Assembly (NCBI GenBank): GCA_964600165.1
Contig: CAZRIP010000008.1
Span: forward strand, 1 to 56,310
Source: CAZRIP01 sp964600165
GTDB taxonomy: Bacteria; Elusimicrobiota; Elusimicrobia; UBA1565; UBA9628
Reading direction: 5' to 3'
DNA length: 56,310 bases
In this document: piece by piece, positions 7,278-17,200 of the stretch
Numbering within the stretch: position 1 is the stretch's first letter
How the letters are laid out: each line of letters starts with the position of its first letter
Translations under genes and position numbers: made by a program
The notes under the pieces: generated by a model
Databases searched by the model: none
Seen by the model: only the letters and a program-made list of their open reading frames with translations
Told to the model about the DNA's origin: nothing

Positions 7278-8050
7278 TCGGCTTTCGAGATCGTGAGGTC
7301 GCCGGCCGTGTCGCGCGTGAGCGCGAAGCGCGCGTTGCCGAAGGTCACGCCGAGCGCGCCGCCCACGGGGATCGAAGCAACGGCGATCGGCCACGCTTTC
7401 GTGCTCAGGCCGGCCTCGTGGATGACGAGCAAGCTCGTGGTCGCCGCGCGCCGGTTGGTGGCCGGGTCGACGTCGGTGCCGTGCAGGAGCCAATACTCGC
7501 TGCCGCCCGAGCTGAAGACGAACGCCCGCGCCTTGACCGCGTCGAGCAGGGCGCCCGTCTTGACGTCGCGCGACGGGCCGCGCGTGCCCTGACTCGGGTG
7601 GATCTGCAGCGTGCTGCCGCGCACCGGATTGAAGATGTTGATCTTGGCCTTGAAGTTATAGACCACGCCCGGCTCGATCTGGATGTCCACGCCGTCGCCG
7701 CGCAGGCGATTGAGGTCGCCGAGCGGAGCGATCTTGAGCTCGGTCCCCGCGCGAAAGGTCAAAAAATACGACTTGAACGCGGCGTCGCCCGCCACGCCGA
7801 TGTCCCAGGCCCTCGAGCCGAGCGTCGTCGCGGGCAGAAGGTCTATGTGCCGGTCGAGCTGCGCCGCCAAACTGACGGTCCCGACGACGGCGCCTTGAGT
7901 CCTGGTCGGGGGCAGCACGCGCGGCTGCGGATCGTCGATCACGCCGATCGGCGCGGCCGGCACGGGCGCCGGCGTCGCCGGCGGCACTTGCGGCGAGAAT
8001 CCCGGCGAGAGCGACAGCAAAAGCGACAAGGCGGCCGCGGGCTGGGTCAT
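7274..8050 (-). CDS. secreted protein of unknown function downstream of the M3 peptidase
   Basis: This is a 258-residue protein with an N-terminal export-like segment (AAALSLLLSLSPG) followed by a Pro-rich stretch and a beta-rich domain (alternating hydrophobic residues in VSLAAQLDRHIDL, KSYFLTFRAGTEL, GVVYNFKAKINIF). No known domain is recognised. Its ATG overlaps the TGA of the M3 peptidase gene by four bases, so it is the third gene of the peptidase operon and probably works in the same compartment. Conservation with the peptidases elsewhere would be the best clue to function. Confidence 0.75.
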   Translation of the reverse strand: MTQPAAALSLLLSLSPGFSPQVPPATPAPVPAAPIGVIDDPQPRVLPPTRTQGAVVGTVSLAAQLDRHIDLLPATTLGSRAWDIGVAGDAAFKSYFLTFRAGTELKIAPLGDLNRLRGDGVDIQIEPGVVYNFKAKINIFNPVRGSTLQIHPSQGTRGPSRDVKTGALLDAVKARAFVFSSGGSEYWLLHGTDVDPATNRRAATTSLLVIHEAGLSTKAWPIAVASIPVGGALGVTFGNARFALTRDTAGDLTISKAD

Positions 8051-10089
8051 TGTCCTTTTCCTCCTTCCGGCGCGAGTCCGATGCTGCCAAGAAAAGCGTC
8101 CTCGTTGGGCTCGCGTCCGAGGAAAGCGCGCAGCGAGCCCATCTCGTCGCGGCTGGAACCTTTCTCCAAAATCTCCTCGCGGTAGCGGCGTCCGATCACG
8201 GGGTTGAGAAGACCCTCCGTCTTGAACTTGCCGAACATGTCCTCGGCGTAGACCTTCGACCAGAGATAGCCGTAATAGCCGGCGTCGTAGCCGCCGACGA
8301 TGTGGCCGAAGCTCGCCTCGGGATGGGTGCCCTCGTCGATGGGCACGAGCATGACGTCCTCGGCCGTCTTGGCCCAGACGGCCGTCGTGTCGACGTCCGG
8401 CCGCGTGTGGTACTCGAGGTCGACGCGCGCGAACAGGAGCTGGCGCAGCGTCTTGAGCCCGATGTCGAGGTTCTTGGCCGCGATCATGCGCCGGAGCAGG
8501 TCGTCGGGAAGCTTTTTCGCCGGATCATCGTAGCGGCCGGAGAGCTTGGAAAGCACTTGCGGGTCCCAGACCCAGTTCTCGAGCATCTGGGAGGGCGCCT
8601 CGACGAAGTCCCGCGCCGTGTTGGTCCCGGAGAAGCGGGCATAGCGCGCCGTGGTCAGCGTCTGATGCATGATGTGGCCGAACTCGTGGAAGAAAGTCTC
8701 GACCTCCTCGTGCTCGCCGTGCTTGAGGAGCGACGGCTTGCCCGCCGTCGGCTTGGCGAAATTGGCGACGATCGCGGCGACCGGCTTTTGATAGCCGCCG
8801 TCCGGCAGGAGGCGGCCGTGGATCAGGTCGAAGGATGCCGCGTGCTTGTACTTGCCCTCGCGCGGGAAGAGGTCCATGTAGAAGTAGCCGATGACCTCGC
8901 GGCTTCGCGCGTCCGAAATCTCGTAGAGCGAGACGTCCGGAGCCCAGACGGCGGCGTCGTCGACCTTGCGGAACTTGACGCCGAGCAGCGTTTGGTAGAC
9001 GTCGAGCAGGCCTGACGCGACGGTCTCCAAGGGGAAGTATTCCTTGACCTTTTCCTCGTCGACGTCGTAGCGCTTCTTGCGCAGCTGGTTGTCGTAATAG
9101 CGCCAGTCCCAGGCATGGATCCGATGGTCGGACTCGGCGCCTTCCTCGGCGTCCTTGAGGGCGACGAGCTCGGCGAGCTCCCGGCGTCCGAGCGGCCTCA
9201 GGCGCTTGACGAGGCGGCCGGTGAACCGGTCGACGGTCGCGGCGTTCTTGGCCATGCGCGGCTCGAGCGCGTAGTCGGCGTGATCCTTGTAGCCGAGAAG
9301 GCGCGCCGCTTCTTGCCTGAGAGAAAGGATCTCCTTGAGCAGGGGGACGTTCTGCTTGGCGGCGCGGTTATTGAAAAGATCGTCGAGCCGCCGCCGCGCG
9401 CCGGGATCACACGCGTTCTCCTCGAAGGGGAAATAGTCGGGATAATCGACGCCGACGAGATAACGGCCTTCCTTCCGAGGCAGGCGCGCGATGAAGTCCT
9501 CGGGCATCCCGTCGAGCTCGGCCTTGCTCAACAGAAGAGAAGAATGGTCCTCGGCGAGGTTTTTTTGGAACTCGTCTTGCAGCGCGGCCAGGCGCTGCTT
9601 GATCTTCAAGGCCGCGTAGCGCTTCTCCTCTGGAAGATCTAGCCCGTTTCTTCTAAAGTCGAGGAGCGTCTTGTCGACCAGGCGCCGCGCCTCCGGCGCG
9701 AGCGCCGGCTTTTTGGCGGCGAAACTTTTGAGCGCCGCGTAGAGGTCGGAGCGCGTGAAGACCTCCACGTCGAACTGGTCGAGCAGCGTCGCGCACTCGT
9801 GGGCGGCCTGCCGACTCGACGAGCTGACGCTGACGTCCTTGGCGAAGACGTCCGCGGCCGTCTCGTCGGAGAGGTCTCCGAGGATCCGGTCGAGCGCTCC
9901 CGGCGTGTTGTCGAAGTCGCGGCTCTCGGGCGGCAGGACGGCCAGGGCGTGCAGCTCCATCTCGGCGCGCTTCTTGGCCGCCGCGCAGTCGCGCGCGATG
10001 TCCTCGCCCGTCAGGTCCCAGCGCAGCGCCGGCGACGGCGAGAACGCCGCGCGCGCGGAAGCCGAGAGCAGTAAGACCGCTAGGATCAC
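8047..10089 (-). CDS. exported M3-family zinc metallopeptidase (oligopeptidase)
   Basis: This is a 680-residue thimet-oligopeptidase-like enzyme (family M3), the usual length. The zinc motif HEFGH is at about residues 467-471 in FFHEFGHIMHQTL, with the downstream conserved segment GGYDAGYYGYLWSKVYAEDMF. Family members cleave short peptides. I start at GTG 10089, which overlaps the carboxypeptidase TGA (GTGA). This gives a signal-like N-terminus (VILAVLLLSASARAAF), so the enzyme is probably periplasmic or outer-membrane facing, whereas many bacterial M3 enzymes are cytoplasmic. With the adjacent M14 carboxypeptidase it forms an extracytoplasmic peptide-degrading unit. Confidence 0.92.
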   Translation of the reverse strand: MILAVLLLSASARAAFSPSPALRWDLTGEDIARDCAAAKKRAEMELHALAVLPPESRDFDNTPGALDRILGDLSDETAADVFAKDVSVSSSSRQAAHECATLLDQFDVEVFTRSDLYAALKSFAAKKPALAPEARRLVDKTLLDFRRNGLDLPEEKRYAALKIKQRLAALQDEFQKNLAEDHSSLLLSKAELDGMPEDFIARLPRKEGRYLVGVDYPDYFPFEENACDPGARRRLDDLFNNRAAKQNVPLLKEILSLRQEAARLLGYKDHADYALEPRMAKNAATVDRFTGRLVKRLRPLGRRELAELVALKDAEEGAESDHRIHAWDWRYYDNQLRKKRYDVDEEKVKEYFPLETVASGLLDVYQTLLGVKFRKVDDAAVWAPDVSLYEISDARSREVIGYFYMDLFPREGKYKHAASFDLIHGRLLPDGGYQKPVAAIVANFAKPTAGKPSLLKHGEHEEVETFFHEFGHIMHQTLTTARYARFSGTNTARDFVEAPSQMLENWVWDPQVLSKLSGRYDDPAKKLPDDLLRRMIAAKNLDIGLKTLRQLLFARVDLEYHTRPDVDTTAVWAKTAEDVMLVPIDEGTHPEASFGHIVGGYDAGYYGYLWSKVYAEDMFGKFKTEGLLNPVIGRRYREEILEKGSSRDEMGSLRAFLGREPNEDAFLGSIGLAPEGGKGQ

Positions 10090-11390
10090 CGGCTCGCGCC
10101 GGTCGCGGCGTCGGCGGCGCGGTAAGGGTCGTCCGCCATGTCGATCATGTAGAGCGAGGGCCTGAGGTTGGCCTGGAACGTCGTCTGGATCGCGACGGCC
10201 CCGGGATAGAAGCCGCCTTCCCACTGCGTCTTCGGCGTGAGTTCGAAGGTGAACGAGAAGATCTTGTGCGCCTCCCAGCTCCAGTCGCAGGTGTCTCCCG
10301 CCGACGGATAGAGCGCGCTTGACTGCTCGGCGGTGTAGCCCGTCATGCGCGCCATCTCCTCGCCCATGTGCTTATAGGCGGCGACGGCGCGCGCGTCGTC
10401 CAACGACTCGGAAGTCCAGCTCCACGGCCACAAGATCAACTCGCTGTAGGAGTGATAGGAGACTTCCATCTTGAGATTGGGCCTCGCGTCGATGAATCTC
10501 TTCACGGCTAAGCTCTCCGGCTCCGAGAACGGCGCCGGACCCTGGTAGGTATCGCTCTCCGGGTCGGTCGAGCTGCCGGACTCGCCCCAGTGCGAGCCGT
10601 AGTTGCGGTTGAGGTCGACGCCGATGGCGCCGTTGCCGTTGTCGCGGCCGTTCTTACGGTGCATGTGATACTGCCCGCCCGCGATGTCGATCTCGACGCC
10701 GTCGGGATTGACCATGGGTATGAAATAGACGTCGCGTCCATCGAGCAGCTTGGCGATCTCGGGCTTCGACCGGTTCTCGATGAGCCAGCGCGCGGTCAGA
10801 AGCGGCACTTCCGTCGAGAGGTGCTCGCGCGAATGATGCGTGCCGAGGAAAAGCGCTCCGGGTTTGGCGCTCGGCGCTTGGCCCTTGGCTGTGGTGTTTA
10901 AACGCAGCGCGAGTATGTCTCGCCCCTGCAGGCTTTGCCCGATCGAAAAAACCGACGCCAATTCCGGCGCGGCCGCCGCTAAGGCGCGCAGCTCGGCGTT
11001 GGCGCGGTCGTAGTTGCGGAACGCGGCGTCTTCCGGCGGAAAATCCTGGGTCCGAAACAGCTGCGTGAGGGGCGTGGCCGTGAAGTGGACGCCCCTCTCC
11101 GCCAGGCGGCGGGCCATCTTCCCGGTCCCTGTGCCGGCGGCGCGGCCCGGGCTGACCTCTTCGACGGCGACGCCCTCGTCGTTGAGGACCTTGGCCGTCG
11201 CGTCGGCGACGATCCAGAGCCGCTCGTGCGGCCCGTAGACCGGCATGGCCGGAGCGTCGGCCAGCTGCATCTGGGATTTTTTCGATTTGAGATCGAAGGT
11301 CGCCGGACCGCCTTGGTCAAACCGGGGATCGGGCGCGGCGAGGGCGGCGGCGGAAACGCAAAGCAAAAGAGCGGCGGCGAGTCGGATCAT
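10086..11390 (-). CDS. exported M14 zinc carboxypeptidase
   Basis: This is a 434-residue zinc carboxypeptidase of the M14 family (carboxypeptidase T/A-like). The signal peptide covers roughly the first 18 residues (LAAALLLCVSAAALAA) and is followed by a propeptide-like region. Zinc ligands are in HSRE (about residue 185) and YHSYSE; the substrate-binding DLNRNYG and the catalytic Glu in FTFELTP (about residue 385) are present. The start is supported by GGAGG three bases upstream of the ATG. It leads an operon with the M3 peptidase and a secreted protein, behind a strong promoter at 11444-11473. Likely role: trimming C-terminal residues from peptides outside the cytoplasm. Confidence 0.93.
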   Translation of the reverse strand: MIRLAAALLLCVSAAALAAPDPRFDQGGPATFDLKSKKSQMQLADAPAMPVYGPHERLWIVADATAKVLNDEGVAVEEVSPGRAAGTGTGKMARRLAERGVHFTATPLTQLFRTQDFPPEDAAFRNYDRANAELRALAAAAPELASVFSIGQSLQGRDILALRLNTTAKGQAPSAKPGALFLGTHHSREHLSTEVPLLTARWLIENRSKPEIAKLLDGRDVYFIPMVNPDGVEIDIAGGQYHMHRKNGRDNGNGAIGVDLNRNYGSHWGESGSSTDPESDTYQGPAPFSEPESLAVKRFIDARPNLKMEVSYHSYSELILWPWSWTSESLDDARAVAAYKHMGEEMARMTGYTAEQSSALYPSAGDTCDWSWEAHKIFSFTFELTPKTQWEGGFYPGAVAIQTTFQANLRPSLYMIDMADDPYRAADAATGASR

Positions 11391-11406
11391 GAGCCTCCGG
11401 CCCGAT

Positions 11407-11427
11407 GACCCATGAAAAGAATGGGCC
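11407..11427 (-). promoter_or_regulatory. 5' leader hairpin of the peptidase operon
   Basis: On the minus strand GGCCCAT and ATGGGTC pair around a 7-base loop (one G-U pair) within the expected leader, ten bases upstream of the GGAGG site. It may tune translation of the carboxypeptidase. Confidence 0.35.
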
Positions 11428-11430
11428 TTC

Positions 11431-11443
11431 CGGGCAATGCCCG
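11431..11443. promoter_or_regulatory. palindrome over the expected start site of the peptidase operon
   Basis: CGGGC-AAT-GCCCG is a perfect 5-base palindrome located directly after the -10 box and centred on the expected +1 (about 11437). This position is typical for a repressor operator; no regulator gene is adjacent. Confidence 0.35.
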
Positions 11444-11473
11444 ATTATAGGGAAGCGTCGACGGGGGCGTCAA
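11444..11473 (-). promoter_or_regulatory. sigma-70-type promoter of the peptidase operon
   Basis: On the minus strand TTGACG (11473-11468), an 18-base spacer and a perfect TATAAT (11449-11444) form a strong housekeeping promoter. It lies just after the stop of the upstream anti-sigma gene and gives a leader of about 47 bases before the ATG at 11390. Confidence 0.7.
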
Positions 11474-11479
11474 CGAGTA

Positions 11480-12649
11480 TCAGGGCTGCTTTTCGTAGCG
11501 CACGGGCAGATCGGTGCGCGTGATGACTTTGAGGGCGTAGGGCGAGGTAGCGCCGTCCGGAGCGGCCGTGCCCGGCGGCGGCGACGCCTCTTGCCAGCGC
11601 ACGACGAGAGCCGGCCCTTCGTCGCCGACCCACAGGATCTTGACGGCGTAGCCGCCGGTCGGACGCGAGCCGAGGAACACTCCGACGATCTCTTTCTTCG
11701 TGAAGTCGACCGCGGGCTTGGGGTCCTTGGACAGCCGAGCCCAGGCGTCGCTCCAGGCCTTGTCGTCCATGATCGTGAGCGTGCCTTCGAGCCCTCCTGA
11801 GAAAGCTCCGGCCATCCCGTCGTCCCAGGCAGGCTGAGCCGGCGGCGCGACGGAGGCCTTGGTGTCCTCGGCGGCGGCCACGAGGGCCCGGCCGCGCTCG
11901 GCTTGAGCGGCGGAAAGGACCGGCGCGACGTTGCCGGCGATCGGGACGTCCCTTTTCTTGTCCGAGCCGCGCTCGACGTCGTGGCGCATCTCCGCGATCT
12001 GACGGATCGCGTCCTCAGCTTGCGCGCGCGTGTCGGCGACGCCGAGCTGCTGACGGCCGAGGAAAGGCTCGTTTTGCTCCTCATCTTCCTCTTGTTCCGG
12101 TCCCGCGGCGACCATGCCCTCGCGCCGGGTCTCGGCCTGCAGCATCTTCTGCATCTCCTCGTTGGTATAAGCCTTGCGCGTTCCCAGCGGTTGACCCCCG
12201 CTCGCGCCGGAGCTCTTGGGGATCATCGGCGCGGGAGCGGACAAGGCGACCGGCCCGTCCTTGCCGGCGGGCGCGAGACCGTCGAAAGCCGCGCCCCGGG
12301 CGGCCGCGAGAGGCGGCGGCGCCGTATCGATGGAGGCCGTGCGGCGGTTGGCGATGACGATGAGCAGGGCGCCGGCCGCGACGAAGGCGAGGCCGTAAAC
12401 GGGCGCCCCCCTTGCGCTGTATGCAAGAGGACGGCTTCGCCGTCGCTCTAATCGATCGAAAAAGCCGGCCGGCAGCGGCGCGTGCCCGGCACTCTTCAAA
12501 AGACGCGAAAGGCCGCGCAGCGAGTCGAGCGAGCGGCCGCAATCCGAGCAGAGCGCGACGTGGGCGCCGACCTCCTCGCGCTCCGGGCCGGCGAGAACGC
12601 CGTCGAAAAAAGGCGAGAGAAGGGGTCTGACGGCCTCGCAGCGGATCAC
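11480..12649 (-). CDS. transmembrane anti-sigma-like zinc-finger protein with PrcB-like C-terminal domain
   Basis: This is a 389-residue protein. The N-terminus has a putative zinc finger of the anti-sigma type, with Cys4, His30, Cys34 and Cys37 (HVALCSDC). A membrane segment spans about residues 83-101 and a long low-complexity periplasmic stretch follows. The C-terminal 115 residues carry the GSRPTGGYAVKI signature and a later PYALKVI segment, resembling the PrcB C-terminal domain (Treponema protease-complex subunit PrcB). This layout would let an extracytoplasmic domain control a sigma factor held inside. No sigma factor gene is adjacent, which is unusual. The start is GTG with TCTAAT five bases upstream and no Shine-Dalgarno. 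Confidence 0.8.
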   Translation of the reverse strand: MIRCEAVRPLLSPFFDGVLAGPEREEVGAHVALCSDCGRSLDSLRGLSRLLKSAGHAPLPAGFFDRLERRRSRPLAYSARGAPVYGLAFVAAGALLIVIANRRTASIDTAPPPLAAARGAAFDGLAPAGKDGPVALSAPAPMIPKSSGASGGQPLGTRKAYTNEEMQKMLQAETRREGMVAAGPEQEEDEEQNEPFLGRQQLGVADTRAQAEDAIRQIAEMRHDVERGSDKKRDVPIAGNVAPVLSAAQAERGRALVAAAEDTKASVAPPAQPAWDDGMAGAFSGGLEGTLTIMDDKAWSDAWARLSKDPKPAVDFTKKEIVGVFLGSRPTGGYAVKILWVGDEGPALVVRWQEASPPPGTAAPDGATSPYALKVITRTDLPVRYEKQP

Positions 12650-12654
12650 GTTGG

Positions 12655-12660
12655 ATTAGA
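12655..12660 (-). promoter_or_regulatory. TCTAAT -10 box for a leaderless start at 12649
   Basis: On the minus strand TCTAAT is followed by five bases and the GTG start of the anti-sigma-like gene. There is no ribosome binding site between them. Confidence 0.45.
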
Positions 12661-12684
12661 CACGCGCGCCGGGTCCCCGGTTCC

Positions 12685-13173
12685 CTATTTCTTCTTCGAG
12701 AAGCGCCCCTTGAGGGCACGCGCGACGGCGGGCGTGACGAACTGGCCGGCGTCCGCGCCCAAGCGCGCGATCTCTCGGACCATCGACGCGGAGAGATACG
12801 TGTACTGCTCGTCGGGCATCAAAAAGACGGTCTCGGCGTCCTTGAAGAGGCGCCGGTTGAAGGACGCGAGCTGGAACTCGTAGTCGACGTCGGAAACGAC
12901 GCGCAGGCCGCGGATGAGGACCTTGGCCTTCTTCTCTTTCAAGTAGTCGACGAGCAGGCCGGAGTAGGTGTCGACGTCGGCGTTGGGGATATGGCTGATC
13001 GACCGCTCGATGAACTGGATGCGCTCGGCCACCGAGAACGTCGGCTTTTTAGAGGCGTTGGTCAGCACGGCGACGACGACGTGGTCGAAGAGCCGGCAGG
13101 CGCGCTCGATGATGTCGAGGTGACCCTTGGTGAGCGGGTCGAAGCTGCCGGGATAGACGGCGAGCCGTGACAT
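12685..13173 (-). CDS. coaD: phosphopantetheine adenylyltransferase
   Basis: This 162-residue protein is a clear CoaD, which transfers AMP from ATP to 4'-phosphopantetheine to give dephospho-CoA in coenzyme A synthesis. It has the nucleotidyltransferase motif GSFDPLTKGH (His18), the conserved IRGLRVVSDVDYEFQ segment and the late YLSASMVREIA motif (ISS-type loop replaced by LSA). Length is normal. It lies 19 bases after the HEAT protein gene, in a likely operon with metH. AGGA three bases before the ATG serves as a ribosome binding site. Cytoplasmic. Confidence 0.96.
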   Translation of the reverse strand: MSRLAVYPGSFDPLTKGHLDIIERACRLFDHVVVAVLTNASKKPTFSVAERIQFIERSISHIPNADVDTYSGLLVDYLKEKKAKVLIRGLRVVSDVDYEFQLASFNRRLFKDAETVFLMPDEQYTYLSASMVREIARLGADAGQFVTPAVARALKGRFSKKK

Positions 13174-13192
13174 ATCCTGCGCAGTGTAACAA

Positions 13193-14224
13193 TTAAGGCA
13201 GGCGATTGTAAGCCCGCTGGATGCGCTCGAGAAGCGCCGTCGGAGCGGGGCGGTCTTTTTGAGGAGCGAAGCGCGGATCGTCGATCGCCGCGTCGACGAT
13301 CAGGGCCAGCGGCTTTTTGGCCGCGGCGATCTTCAAGTCGGCTAGGACCTCGGCGTCGACGGCCACGACCTCGGCGTCGGCGTTCTCGAGCTCGCGCAAG
13401 AGCGTGGGCTCGCAGGCGCGGCCGTCGAGCGCCGCGATCAAGCGCAGCGCCGCGACGGCGTTGCCCGGCGCCCGCGCCTCGGCCGACAGCGCCGCGCAGG
13501 CCTGGGCCACGGCCATCGCCTGAAAGGTCTTGAGATTATCGAGCTGCTCGCGCAAGGCCATCAGGACGAGGCCGCGCTCGGGCGCGCCGGACCGGTAAAA
13601 ATCGAAGAGCGAGAACAGCTCGCGGGCCGCGGCGACCGGATGGGAACGCGCCAGCGCGCTGATCGACAGCGCGCAGATCAACGAGGCGGGCTCGCCGCGC
13701 GGACGTACGCCGTAGTCTTTCGCGCGGCGCGAGAGGACCTTCGGCTCGTCGCAGCCGACGCGCGAGGCGAGCAGCGCGGCCTCGCGCAGCGCTTCGGCGG
13801 GGAGGTCGTCTTGGGCGAGCGCGCCGCAGGCTGTCGCGCGCAACGACGCGGAGCCGACGCCGGTCGAGGCGAGGCCGGAGACCGCGGCCGCGCGCACGAC
13901 TTCGGGCTGCTCGCGGTCGAGCGATAACTCGGAGAGCGGCGCGAAGGCGGCCGGGTCGCTCAAGAGGCCGAGGAAGTTGACGGCCCAGACGCGCTCCTTG
14001 AGAGGCTTGCTCGCGTCGACGGCGATCCGGCCGAGCGGCGGGGCGGCGGAGGGCCCGGCGGCGGCGAAGTCCTTCTCCAGGGCGGCGATCCGCTTGTCGA
14101 GCGCGCGGATCTCGTCGGCGGGCTTGTCGTTTTGCTCGCGGGAGAGCTCGTCGAGCTTGGCGAGGGGCGCGTCGAGCGGAGCGGCCGAGGCGGCGCAGAC
14201 GAAAAAAACCGCGGCGACGATCAC
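13193..14224 (-). CDS. exported HEAT-like repeat protein
   Basis: This is a 343-residue protein with a signal-like N-terminus (VAAVFFVCAASAAP) and then alpha-helical repeats with the LSDPAAFAPLSELSLD and AAVSGLAST pattern typical of HEAT or armadillo-like solenoids. No catalytic motif is visible. The GTG start overlaps the TGA of metH (GTGA), so it is translated from the metH transcript, though the functional link is not obvious. A scaffold or binding role in the periplasm is the most that can be said. Confidence 0.75.
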   Translation of the reverse strand: MIVAAVFFVCAASAAPLDAPLAKLDELSREQNDKPADEIRALDKRIAALEKDFAAAGPSAAPPLGRIAVDASKPLKERVWAVNFLGLLSDPAAFAPLSELSLDREQPEVVRAAAVSGLASTGVGSASLRATACGALAQDDLPAEALREAALLASRVGCDEPKVLSRRAKDYGVRPRGEPASLICALSISALARSHPVAAARELFSLFDFYRSGAPERGLVLMALREQLDNLKTFQAMAVAQACAALSAEARAPGNAVAALRLIAALDGRACEPTLLRELENADAEVVAVDAEVLADLKIAAAKKPLALIVDAAIDDPRFAPQKDRPAPTALLERIQRAYNRLP

Positions 14225-17200
14225 GGCTCGAGCATGGCGGCCTGCCCGACGGAAAAATAGCGCGCCTCGGGATGATGGAACACCAGCGCGGACACGCTCG
14301 CCTCGGGCTCCATCATGAAGCCTTCGGTGAGCGTCACGCCGATGTTCTCGTCGGGCTTAAGCAAAGCGAAGAGCTTGGCCTGGTCCTCGAGGTTCGGGCA
14401 GGCCGGATAACCGAAGGACACGCGCAGGCCGCGGTATTTTGCCTGGAATTTGTCCTTGATCGTCAGCGCCGGGTCGTCTTTCATGCCCCACATCGCGCGC
14501 ACGCGCTCATGCAGGAGCTCGGCGAAGCCTTCGGCGCTCTCGATCGCCAGCGACTGCAGCGCGTGGCTCTTGAAGTACTCGCCGGCATCGCGGTATTTGT
14601 CCGACAGCTCGCGCACGCCCGCGCCGCACGTGACGACGAACAACGAGACGAAGTCGGGCTTATTGAGCGGCTTGGGCAGCACGAAATCGGACAAGCACAA
14701 CCGCTCGCCGCCGGGCTGCCGCGGGAAATCGAAGCGCGCGGCCGGCTTCGACGCGGAGGGGGAGTCGAAGAGCTCGACCGCGTCCCCGTCGCTCTTGGCG
14801 ACGAAGAACTTGTAGACGGCGCGCGCCTTGATAAAGCCCCTGGCCAGGACCTCGTTCTGGAGCTCGCCCATCTGGCGCGAGAGCTCGACGGCCTTGGGAT
14901 TGTCTTCTTTCAACAAGCGCTCGAGGTTGCCCTTGAGGCCGAGGTGCTTGCCGAAGAGCATGATCGGGTTGACGTAGCGGAAGATCTCCTCGACCGAGAA
15001 ATTCTCGAGGACGTGGAGCTTTAAATCGGGCGGCGTGGGGATATCGTGATCCGTGCGAATGACGGCTCGCGGGACCTCGGCGGCGGCGCCGTTGACGGCC
15101 GGCGCGGGAACGGGAGTGGCCAGATGCTCCTGGATCTCCTTGTTCTTGTCCAACAGCGCCGCGCGCGCCTTGCCGTCCTGCAGCTGATTGGCGAGGTCCA
15201 AGCCCGTCATCGCGTCCTTCGCGTAGAACACGGGCCCGTCGTAACGGGGAGCGATCTTCGTCGCCGTGAACTTGGGCGAGAGCGCCGCGCCGCCGACGAG
15301 AACCGGGATCGTGATGCCGGCGTTGGTGAGATCGTCGGCCGTCACCGTCATCTGCTGCGCCGATTTGACGAGCAGGCCGGAGAGGCCGATGATGTGCGGG
15401 CTGACGCGCTTGACGGCCTCGATCAGCGCCTCGGGCGCCACCTTGATGCCGAGGTCGGTGACGTCGTAGCCGTTGTTCTTCAGGATTATATGGACCAAGT
15501 TCTTGCCGATGTCGTGGACGTCGCCTTTGACGGTCGCCAAAAGCACCTTGCCGCGCGTCGTGGTTTTCGAGGCGTCCATGTGCGGCTCCAAGAACCCGAC
15601 CGCCGCCTTCATCACCTCGGCCGATTGCAGCACCTCGGCGACGATCATCTCGTTTTGGCCGAAGAGCCGTCCGACCTCGTCCATGCCCTTCATCAGCGGG
15701 CCGTTGATGATGGCGAGGGGGTCCCGCTCCTTTAATAGGACGCCGAGATCGTCGAGCAGGCCTTCCTTGCTGCCCTCGATGACGTTGCGCGCCAGCCTCT
15801 CGTCCATCGGAAGCTTCGAGCGCTCGGAGGGCCCGGCGACCGCCGCTTTCTTCTCGCGGAAGTGCGCCGTGAACGCGGCCACCGGCGCGTCGGTCTTCGA
15901 CTGGAGCACGTCGACGCAAAGCTTCTTCTCTTCCTCGGGGATCTGCGAGTAGCGCGCGAGCTTCTCGGCGTTGACGATGGCCAGATCGAGGCCCGCCTCG
16001 ACGCACAGGTGCAGGAACACCGCGTTCAAGACCTCGCGGCCGGCGGGCGGCAGGCCGAAAGAGACGTTCGAGATGCCGAGGATCGTCTTGCAGTGCGGCA
16101 GCGCGTGCTTGATGAGGCGGATGCCCTCGATCGTCTCGACGGCCGAGCCCCAGTAGTTCTTGTCGCCGGTGCCCGCCGGAAAAACGAGCGGGTCGAAGAT
16201 GATCTCCTGCGAGCGCAGGCCGTATTTTTCGGTGAGGAGCTGATGCTCGCGCACGGCGACGGCGAGCTTGCGCTCGCGCGTGACGGCCATGCCCTGCGCC
16301 TTGTCTTCATCGATGGTGCCGACGACGACGGCGGCGCCGTATTTCTTGATCAGCGGGACGATCTTCTCGAAGCGCTCTTCCCCGTCTTCCAAATTGATCG
16401 AGTTGACGATGGACTTCCCAGGCGTGCGCTTCAGCGCCTCTTCTATGACCTCGGCGTCGGTCGAGTCGATCATGATCGGCGCCTTGATCTTCTTGGTGAG
16501 CAGGTCGAGGAAGGCGATCATATCGGCCTTTTCGTCGCGGTCGGGGTTGGCCAGGCAGACGTCGACGATGTGCGCGCCGGCGCGCGTCTGGCGCCGCCCG
16601 ATCTCGGCCGCCTCCTCGACCTTGCCCGAGATAATCATGTCTTTGAAAAGCCGCGAGCCGATCACGTTCGTGCGCTCGCCGACCAAGGACGGGCGGCGGT
16701 CTTCCTCGATGACGTAGGACTCGAGACCAGAGACGGCGCAGCGGCCGCGCTTAAGCGGCCGGCGCGGCGGCTTTTGGCCCGCCATCTGGACGATGAGCTT
16801 GATGTGCTCGGCCGTCGTGCCGCAGCAGCCGCCCACGATGTTGACCCAGCCCTCGCCGACGAAGCGCTCGAGCTTGCGCGCGACCATCTCCGGCGTCTCG
16901 TTGTAGCGGCCGTTCTCGTCGGGCAGCCCGGCGTTCGGGTAGCAGATCGTGAAGGAATGCGTCAGGTCCGAGATCGTGCGGATGTGGTCCGTCATGAAGT
17001 CCGGGCCGGTGGCGCAATTGAGGCCGAGCGCGAGCAGCCCCGCGTGGCCGACGGAATCGGTCAACGCCTCGGCCGTCTGGCCGCCCAGCATGGTTCCCAT
17101 GGTCTCGATCGACGCGGACAACATGATCGGGACTTGCCGCCCCAGCCGCTCGAACGCCTCGTGAAAGCCGTTCAGGGAAGCCTTGACGTTGAGCGTGTCC

